NCBI RefSeq assembly: GCF_016461825.1
Contig: NZ_JAEMNU010000141.1
Coordinates: 1-48,540 of the forward strand
Direction of reading: 5' to 3'
Source: Rugamonas violacea
Lineage (GTDB): Bacteria > Pseudomonadota > Gammaproteobacteria > Burkholderiales > Burkholderiaceae_D
DNA: 48,540 nt
Shown: in pieces, positions 1 through 9,000 of the stretch
How positions within the stretch are numbered: the first letter of the stretch is position 1
How the letters are laid out: each line of letters starts with the position of its first letter
Notes under the pieces: model-generated
Database searches by the model: none
Seen by the model: only the letters and a program-made list of their open reading frames with translations
Told to the model about the DNA's origin: nothing
Program-made: the position numbers and the translations under genes

Positions 1-3000
1 GCCGGCCGCCACTTGCGCGCCGCTCAGCGCCAGGTCGCGGCCGGCCGTCATGGCCAGGTCGCCGCTGGTGGCGAGCTGGCTCAGCTGGTGGGTCACGCTG
101 TTGTCCTGCTCGGTGAAGCCCTGCACCTGCGACTGATAGGTGCTACCGGTCCGCACGGTGTTGAAGGCGATGTCGCGGCCGGCCGTGACGGTGGCGCTGG
201 CGGCGCCGATGACGCCGCCCGTGTCGACGATGTCGCGCTTGGCGTCGAGCGTCAGCGCGCCCGTGGCGACGATGCCGGCCTGGTTCGACAGCGAGGTGTA
301 ACCGCCGCCGTTGACGGCGCCCGGACTGACGCCGCTGTACTCCTGTTTGATGCTCAAGGTCTGGTTGACGATGTCGCCGCCGGCCTTCAAGTCCAGCGCG
401 CCGCCACGGATGGCGCCGCCCTGGTTGAGCAGGTCGCCCGCCGAGCTGAGCAGCGTGCGGCCGTTGGCGCCGTCGATCAGGCCGCCACGGTTGAGGATGG
501 CGCCCTCGCTGGTGCTGATGCCGACGCCGTCGCCGGTGACCAGCGCGCCGCCGGGCTTGACGGCGCCGGCGCCGGCGTGGGCCAGGTAGACCTTGGGCAC
601 CAGCACCGTTTCCGTGCTGCCGTCGGGCAGCACGACGTTCTGGTTTTCGAGCCAGACGATGTCGCTGGTCAAGTGCGCCACCTGCTCGGCGCTGAGCACG
701 ATGCCGGGACGCAGGCCGAATTCCTTGGCGTAGCTGATGCCGCTGTTGAGCAGTTCCTTGTAGCGGCTGTCGTCGCTGGCGCCGTTCCGCGGCGCGCGGC
801 CGGTCAGCTCGACCAGCTGCTCGCGCACCAGGCGCTGCTCGTAGAAGGCGTCGCCCAGACGCTTGTGCGTGGTGGCCGGGTCCATGTCCAAGGCCTTGAG
901 CAGGTAGTCGCTGCCGGTCCATTGGCCGTGGTTGGCGAATTGCGGCCGGGTTTCGAAGATGTAACTGCCGTTGGCGTCGGGGTTGCGCACCGACAGGGGG
1001 CTGCCGCTGACCTTGACCAGCTTGGGATCGCCGCCCTGCTGGGCCAGCGGGTCGCCCTGCACGGCGCGAGCCGACTGGCCCAGGCTGGCGCCGGCGCGGC
1101 TGTTGACGTCGCCGAGGGCCTTGCCTTGCGGGCCGTTGTCGGCCACGCGCAGGCCCGCGACGGCGTCGTTGCCCTTGCCGCTGGCCCGGGCGCGCAAGGC
1201 GGCCTGCGCGGTGTTGGCGGTGCCGCTGGCGGCGGGATTGACGCTGGCGGCGGCGTCGTTGGCCGTGCCGCTGGCGGCCGCGTTGCCGTGGGCAGCGGCA
1301 TTGTTTTGCGCGCCCGCCGCGACAGCGCGGGCCAGCAACGAACCGAAGTTGCCGGCGCCGCCGCCGCTGACCTGGCCGCCGCCGCCGGCGTTGTTGGCCA
1401 CGCCGCTGGCGTTGGCCTGGCCGCCGCTGATGGGGTTGTAGCCGGCGGGGTTGCCGGTGGCCGTGGTGTCGCGCGCGGCGATATCGGCGCTGCTGCCGAG
1501 CATCTGGATGGCGTCGCGGATGTTGCCGGCCGTGCCGGTGGCAACGTCGACGTTGCTGAAGCTGCGGCCGCTGATGCTGACCCCCTTGCCGCCGGCGATC
1601 ACGCCGCCGGCCATGCCGGTCACCATGTTGAGCGTCGGCATCGTATAGGCGACTTCCTGGTGCTCGTCGGTGTACCACTTGCCATCGAAGGTGTGGGTGC
1701 TATACAAGGTCACGCCTTCATTGCTGATCGCTGCGCCACCATCGACCGTCATGGCGCCGGTGGCCATGATGTCGCCGTAACGATTGGTGAGTGCCTGGCC
1801 GACCGTCAGGTGCATATCGCCGCCGGAAACAATCTTGGCGGCATTGCCGGCGCCCGGGGCAAGCTGATCCTCGACGACGACATGGTGGGCGGTGCGCGAC
1901 ACTTCCAGCTTGCCTGCCTGCGAAGCAACGGCGCGCAAGGTGTCACGGTTGATGACGCTGGTCGGATCGACGTAACCGGGCTGCGTAATGAAGCGCACAC
2001 AGTTCGTGGTGCAATTGCCGTACTCGCCGGAATACTGGATGTCCGAGCCCTCCCAGTGGGTCACGTACTGGAGATAGACATAGGCGCCGGTCGGGTCGCC
2101 GCCGGCGTCCGGGTTGTGCTGGTCGTTAGTCCGAGTCGAATAATAGAGAACCCGCGTACCTTCGGTAGCGTGAATCCGCTCGCGATGACCGTAGGCGCTG
2201 TGCAAGCCTGTACTGACGCCGAAAAAGGCGGAGTCATTGGCATGTGTACGCAACACCACGCGGCCGATGGTGTTGCCATCTGGAAGCACAAATGGTGCGT
2301 CTTCGATGATATCGGCCGGGTTGACATAATAGGATTCGTGAGGCCAATAATTGGCCGCGCCGGTTTCAAAGCGTTCGTGGTTGTCGCCGTGGTGATACCA
2401 GCTCGGCAATACCATTTCCTTGGTTTCGTCGACCGTCTGCACCTTGACCAGGCTGATGTTTTCGCGAATGTTGTTGAGACTGGCGGCGTTCAGGCTCAGG
2501 TCGCCGGCCGCCTCGATGGTCGACGAGACGTTGTTGACCAGTCCGACGGCGGCGCCGCCCACGCCGTTCACCGTCATGCCGCCGGCGCTGTAAATGGCGG
2601 CGCCGGCGGTGTTGTTGAGCTGGCCGGCGACGTTCAGTTGCAGCGTCTCGGTGGCGCCCAGCAGGGCCGCCGCGCCGCTGTTGTTGAGGTTTTGCGCCGT
2701 CAGGCCGAGCTGGCCGCCGATGATGGCGTTGCTGTTGTCGATGGTGCCGCTGCTGCTGAGCACGACCACGCCGCTGCCGTTGATCTCGCCAGCGTTGTTC
2801 AGCTTGCCATCCGCCTTGATGCTCACGCCCTGCCCTTGCATCACGGCGCCGGCATTGTTGCTGACGTTCTTGCCGGACAGTTTGAGTTGCCCCACCGCTT
2901 CAAACTTCGCTTGGTTGACGATGTCGCCCGTCACCGTCAGGCTCAGGTCGCGGTTGGAGCGGAATTGCTGCGTGCCGCCCTGGGTATAGTCGCCGTCCAT

Positions 3001-6000
3001 GCTCAGCGCCAGGTCGCGGCCGCCGAACAGTTCGCCGCTGCCCTGCATCACCTTGGTCGCCAGGTTCAGGTCGCGGCCGGTGGTGATGTGGCCGCCCTCG
3101 TTGCCCAGGTGCTCGGCGCTCAGGCTCAGGTCGGCCTGGGAATCGGCACCGGTGGCCAGCGTGCCGCCGTTGTTGTTGATCCGCTTGACGGCGATCTCGG
3201 CGTTGCCGCCGGCGACGATCTTGCCGCTATTGTTCAGGCTGGCCCCGGCCTGTTTGAAGCGCAGCGTGCCGGCGCTGTTGATCTTGCCCTGGTTGTCGAG
3301 CGCGCTGCCGATGGCCAGTTCCATGCCCCGGCCCGACTCGATGCTGCCGGCCGCGCCGTTCGACAGGGTCAACGCCGACAGCGTCAGTTTGCCGTTGGCG
3401 CCGATGCCACCATTGTTGTTGATCCAGGTTTTGCCGCCGACCCTGGTGTCGCCGCTGCCCAGGTTGACGATACGGCCGCTGCCGTTGTCGATGCTCTCGG
3501 CCACCACGCTCATTGCCGCGGCGCTGCCCAGGGCGGCGATGACGCCGCCGTCGTTGTCCAGCGCGCCCGTGGCGGCGAGCGTCAGGTCCTTGCCGGCCTG
3601 GATATTGCCGTGCCCGTTGTCGAGGACGCCGGCCAGCGTCAGCGTGGCCTTGCCGTCGGCGACGATCTTGCCGCCGCGGTTGCTCAGCTTCTTGCTGTGC
3701 AACACCAGGTCGCCGGCGGAATCCTTGGCCGTGGCGATCTGGCCGCCGTCGTTGTCGACCGTGTCGGCGACGATGGTGGCCAGGCCGGCGGCGACGATCT
3801 GGCCGCGGTTGTTCAGCGTCGCGGCGGCCTGGTCGAAGTGGATGCCGGCGCCGCCGTCGATGCTGCCGGCATTGTCGAGCTGGCTGGTGATGGCCAGTTC
3901 CATGTCGCCCGCCGCCGCGATGCTGCCGCCGCCGCCGTGTTGCAAGGTCTGCGCGCGCAACTCCAGCTTGCCGTTGGCGGCGATGCTGCCGCTGCTGGCG
4001 ATGCCGCCGTCGCTGCCGATGAAGGTGTCGGCGTTGCCGACGTTGACGATGCGCCCGCCGCCGTTGACGATGGCCGCCGCCCGCACCTGCAAGGCGCTGG
4101 CGGCGCCCAAGGCTTCGAGCACGCCGCCGTCGTTGCTCAGCGTGCCGGCGGCGTTGATCCGCAGATTGCCGCCGGCCTGCGCCACGCCGCGCTGATTGTC
4201 GACGGTGCCGGCGCTGTCGATGCCGAGGTCGCCGCTGGCCAGCAGCTTGCCGCCGACATTGCTGACGCTTTGGGCGCGCACGTCGATGGCGCCGCCCGAG
4301 CCGGTGGCGGTGGCGATGCGGCCGCCGTCGTTGTCGAAGCTGGCGGCGGCGAAGGACGCGGCGGCGGCCACCATGCTGCCGTTATTGCGGAAGCCGGCGC
4401 CGGCCTGGTTGAAGTTGAGCGTGCCGCCGCTGCTGACGCTGCCACGGTTGTCCAGGCTCTGGCCAAAGCCCAGTTCGACATTGCCGATGCCGGCCAGCTT
4501 GCCGTTGCTGCCGTTGAGCAGGGTCTGCCCGCTCAGCTCCAGGCTGCCGTTGCCGGCGATGCTGCCCTGGTTGATCACGCCGCTCTGGCTGACCACGCGC
4601 ATGGCGCCGCTGCCGACGTTGGCGATGCGGCCGCTGCCGTTGTCGATGGCGCCGGCCTGCACCACCAGCGTCGCGCCGCCGCCGAGCGCTTCGATGACGC
4701 CGGCGTCGTTGGCCAGCGCGCCGGACGCCGCCAGGCTCAGGGCGCCGCCGGCCTGCAGCAGGCCGGCGCTATTGTCGACGGCGCCGCCGACGCTGAACGC
4801 GGCGTCGCCGCCGGCCATCACGCTGCCGCCCCGGTTGCTCAGGCTCGCGCTGCTCAGCGTGATGCCGGCGCCGCCGTTGCGGGCCGTGGCGATCTGGCCG
4901 CCGTCGTTGTTGAAGGCGCCGGCCTGCAAGGCCGCCGGGCCGGCGGCGCTGATCGTGCCGCGGTTGTTGACCTGGGCCGTGGCCAATGTGAAATCGAGCC
5001 GGCCGCCGCTGCCGACGGCGCCGGCGTTGTCCAGCCGCTGGCCGACGGCCAGGGCCAGGTCGCGGCCGGAAACGACGTTGCCGCCGGCCTGGTTGTGCAG
5101 CGTGGCCGCGCTCAGCGCCAGCGTGCCGTTGCCGGCGATCAGGCCCGAGTTGAGCAGGCCGGTGCGCGCGCCGACCGTGGCCGCGCCAGCGCCGACGTTG
5201 ACGATGCGGCCGGCCGTGTTGTCGATGGCGCCGGCCTGCACGCTCAGGCCGCTGGCCGCCGAGGCCGCTTCCAACACGCCGCCGTTGTTGTTCAGCGCGC
5301 CGCCGGCGGCCACCGTCAAGTCCTTGCCGGCCTGCACGGTGCCGCGGCTGTTGTCGAAGGCGTCGGCGATCGCCAGGCCGGCGTCGCCGCTGGCCAGCAC
5401 GCTGCCGCCCCGGTTGCTCATGGCGGCGCTGCGCAGGACGATGGCCGAGCCGCTATCCTTCAACGTCAGCAACTGGCCGCCGTCGTTGTTGAACCTGCCG
5501 GCGGCGATGTTGCTCGTGCCGGCCGAGACGATCTGGCCGCTGTTGTTGACCTGCGCCGTGGTTTGACGGAAGTCCAGCGTGGCGCCGCTGTTGATGGCGC
5601 CCGCGTTGTCGAGCCGCTCGCCGACGGACAGCTCCAGCGCCCGGCCCGAGGCGACGGTGGCGCCGGCGCGGTTGAGCGCGCTGCGCGCCGCCAGCGCCAA
5701 GTTGCCGTTGCCGGCGATCAGGCCGCCGTTGCTCAGCGCGCCATCGGCCGTGACGGCGGCGTCGCCGCCGCCGACGTTGACGATGCGCCCGCCGCTGTTG
5801 TCGATGCTGCCGGCGTGCAGGAGCAGGGTGCCGGCCGCGCCGGCCGTCTCCAGGTTGCCGCCGCCGTTGTCGACGGCGCCGCCGGCCGCCAGCGCCAGCG
5901 CGCGTTGCGCCTGCACGCTGCCGCCGCGGTTGTCGGCCGCGCCGGCCAGTGTGAGCACGGCCGCGCCGTCGGCCAGCATGCCGCCGCCACGGTTGCTCAG

Positions 6001-9000
6001 GCTGGCCGCCGTCAGCGTCAGGTCGGCGTCCGAGCCGCGCACGGTGGCGATATGGCCGCCGTCGTTGTTGAAGCTGCCGGCCAGCAGGCTGGCCCGGCCG
6101 CCGGCGACGATGTTGCCGCTGTTGTGGACGCCGAGCGTGGCCTGGCGGAAGTCGAGCCGGCCACGACTGCTGATGTCGCCCTGGTTGTCGAGTCGCCGGC
6201 CGACGTCGAGCAGCAGTTCGGCGCCGGCGGCGATGCCGGCGCCGGCGCTGTTGCGCAGCGTGCCGGCCGCCACGACCAGCGCGCCGTTGCCGGCGATGGT
6301 GCCGCCGTTGAGCAGTTCGGCGGCGGCGCCGACGGCGGCGCCGCCCGTGCCGACATTGACGATACGGCCGTCGACGTTGACCATGCCGCCGGCCTGCACG
6401 CGCATCCGGCTGGCGGCGCCGGCCGCTTCGATCAAGCCCTTGCCGTTGTCGAGGACGCCGCCGGCGGCCATGCCGACGTCGCGGCCGGCCTGGATGGTGC
6501 CGCCCGTGTTGTTCAAACCGTCCGCCACGGTGAAGACGACGTCGCGCCCGGCCTGCATGCTGCCGTCCCGGTTGCTCAGGCTGTGGCTGTCGAGGACGAT
6601 ATCGCCGGCCGAGCGTTGCAAGGTGGCGATACGGCCGCCATCGTTGTTGAAGTCGAGCGCGCTCAGCCGCATGTCGCCGGCGGCGAAGATCTGGCCGCCG
6701 TTGTTGACCTGGGCCGTGCGCTGGCTGAAGTCGAGCCGGCTGGCGCCGTTGATCGCGCCGAGGTTGTCGAGCCGCTCGCCGATCCCCAGGCTGAGCGCGC
6801 CGGCGGCGGCGATGGTGGCGCCGACGCGGTTGTCGAGGCGGCGCGCGTCCACTGCCAGCGTGCCGGCGCCGGCGATCAGGCCGCCATTGACGATGCCGCC
6901 GTCGGCCGTCACGCTGGCCTTGCCGGCGCCGACATCGACGATGCGCCCGGCGCGGTTGTCGATATCGGCCGCGCGCACGGCCAGCGTGGCATTGGCGGCC
7001 AGCGCCTCGACGACGCCGTGGCGATTGTCGAGGGCGCCGCCGGCCCCCAGCGCCAGGTTTTGTCCGGCCTGCACAATGCCGCGCGCATTGTCGATCGCGC
7101 CGTTGACGGTGAGCACGGCGTTGCGGTCGGACAGGATCACGCCGTCCCCATTGCCCAGGCCGCCGCCGGCGATGACGATGTCGCCGCCGCCGCCCTTCAG
7201 CGTGGCGATCTGGCCGCCGTCGTTGTCGAGCCGGCCCGCGCTATCGATGCCGAGCCGGCCCATGGCGACGATCCTGCCGCCGCTGTTATCGACGCCGCCG
7301 CCGGCGCCGATGTGCAGGGCGGCGCCGCTGTTGATGTTGCCCGCGTTGTTGAGTTGGCCCACGGTCAACGCCATCGCCCGGGCGGACACGATCGCACCGT
7401 CGGCGCTGTTGATGGCCAAGGCGGCGCCCAGCTCGAGCGTGCCGTTGCCGCCGATCAAGCCGCTGTTGTAGACCACGGCGCTGGCGCTGACGGCGGTGGC
7501 GCCGCCGCCGGCGTTGACGATGCGACCGGCGGCGTTGTGGATGCTGGCGGCGCCGAGCGTCAGCGCGCCGGTGCCGCCGACCGCTTCGATCAGGCCGGCG
7601 CTGTTGTCGAGCACGCCGCCGGCGAGCAGACGCAGGTCGCGGCCGGCCTGCAGCGTGCCGCCGGCATTGTCGACCTTGTCGGCCACGTTGAGGCCGGCGT
7701 TGCCGCTGGCGATCACGCTGCCGCCACGGTTGTCGAAGCTGGCGCTGTCGATCGCCAAGTCGGCGCCGCTGCCCGCCGTGGTGGCGATCTGCCCGCCGTT
7801 GCGCAAGCCGTGCGCCGTCAGGCTGATGCTGCCGCCGGCGAAAACGCGGCCGTGGTTGTCCACCTGCGCCGCCGCCCCGTCCAGCCACAAGGCGCCCCCG
7901 CTGGCGATCAGCCCGCCGTTGTCGAGCCGTCCGCCCACGCTCAGATGCATCGGCCCCAGCGCGCTGAGCTGGCCGTCGTTGCCGACGGTCGCCGCGCGCA
8001 CGTCAAGGGCGCCGTTGACGCTGATCTGGCCGCCGTTGGCGAGCACGGCGGCGTCCAGCAGGCTGTCGCCGCTGCCGCTGTTGATGATGCGCCCGGCATG
8101 GTTGTCGAGTGAGCCGGCGCGCACGACCAGTTGGCTGGCGCCGCCGGCCGCCTCGATCAGGCCGCCACGGTTCAGCACGGCTCCGCTCGCCTCGACGCCG
8201 ACGTCGCCGCGCGCCTGCAGCAGCCCGTCCCGATTATCGAACTGCCCCGCCTTGGCGTACAGCAGCGCGTCGTGGTCGGCCACGATGCTGCCGAAACGAT
8301 TGCTGAGCGCGTTGGCGGCGAGACTCAGCCGGCCGCCGCCGCCCTCCGCCGTCAGCATGCGGCCGCCGTCGTTGTTGATGCCGGCCACGGCCATGTCGAG
8401 GTCGTGGCCGGCGATGATCTGGCCGCTATTGTTGAGCTGCGCCCCGGCTTGGCGGAAGTCGAGGTCGTGGCCGCCGGCGATGCCGCCGCGGTTGTCCAAT
8501 TGCGCGCGCACGGCCAGCGTCAGGTCGCCGGCCGCCGTCACGCTGCCGGCCGACTGGTTGTCCAGCGTCGCCGCCGCCACCGTCAGACGGCCGTTGGCAC
8601 CGATCAGGCCGCTGTTGCGGATCCGCCCCCGGCTGTCGATGCTGGCCGCGCCGCTGCCGGCGTTGACGATGCGCCCGCCGTCGTTGTCCAGGCTTGCCGC
8701 CCGCAGTTGCAGCGTGGCCGCCGCCGCGATGGCTTCGATCACGCCGCCTTGATTGTCCAGCGCGCCGCCGGCATTCAACTGCAGCGCCTGGCCGGCCTGG
8801 ATCACCCCGCCGCCATTCTCAAGGGCGCCGCTGGCGCCCACCGTGCCGGCGTCGCCGACGACGATCTTGCCCAGCCGGTTGTCCAACGCCGCGCTGTCCA
8901 GCGTCAGGTCGCGGCCCGACGTCAACACGCCGCCGTGGTTGTCGAAGGCGCCGGTATGCAGGGTGGCGGTGCCGGCCACCTGCCAGACGCCGTCGCGCGC

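Noticed and set aside
13..8112. 2699-codon open frame on the plus strand
   Set aside because: It is the exact codon-register antisense of tpsA. High GC at third positions and the 579-bp (multiple of 3) repeat keep it open. Its product is low-complexity Ala/Gly/Val/Asp with no leader or domain, whereas the minus strand encodes a clear FhaB-like protein.
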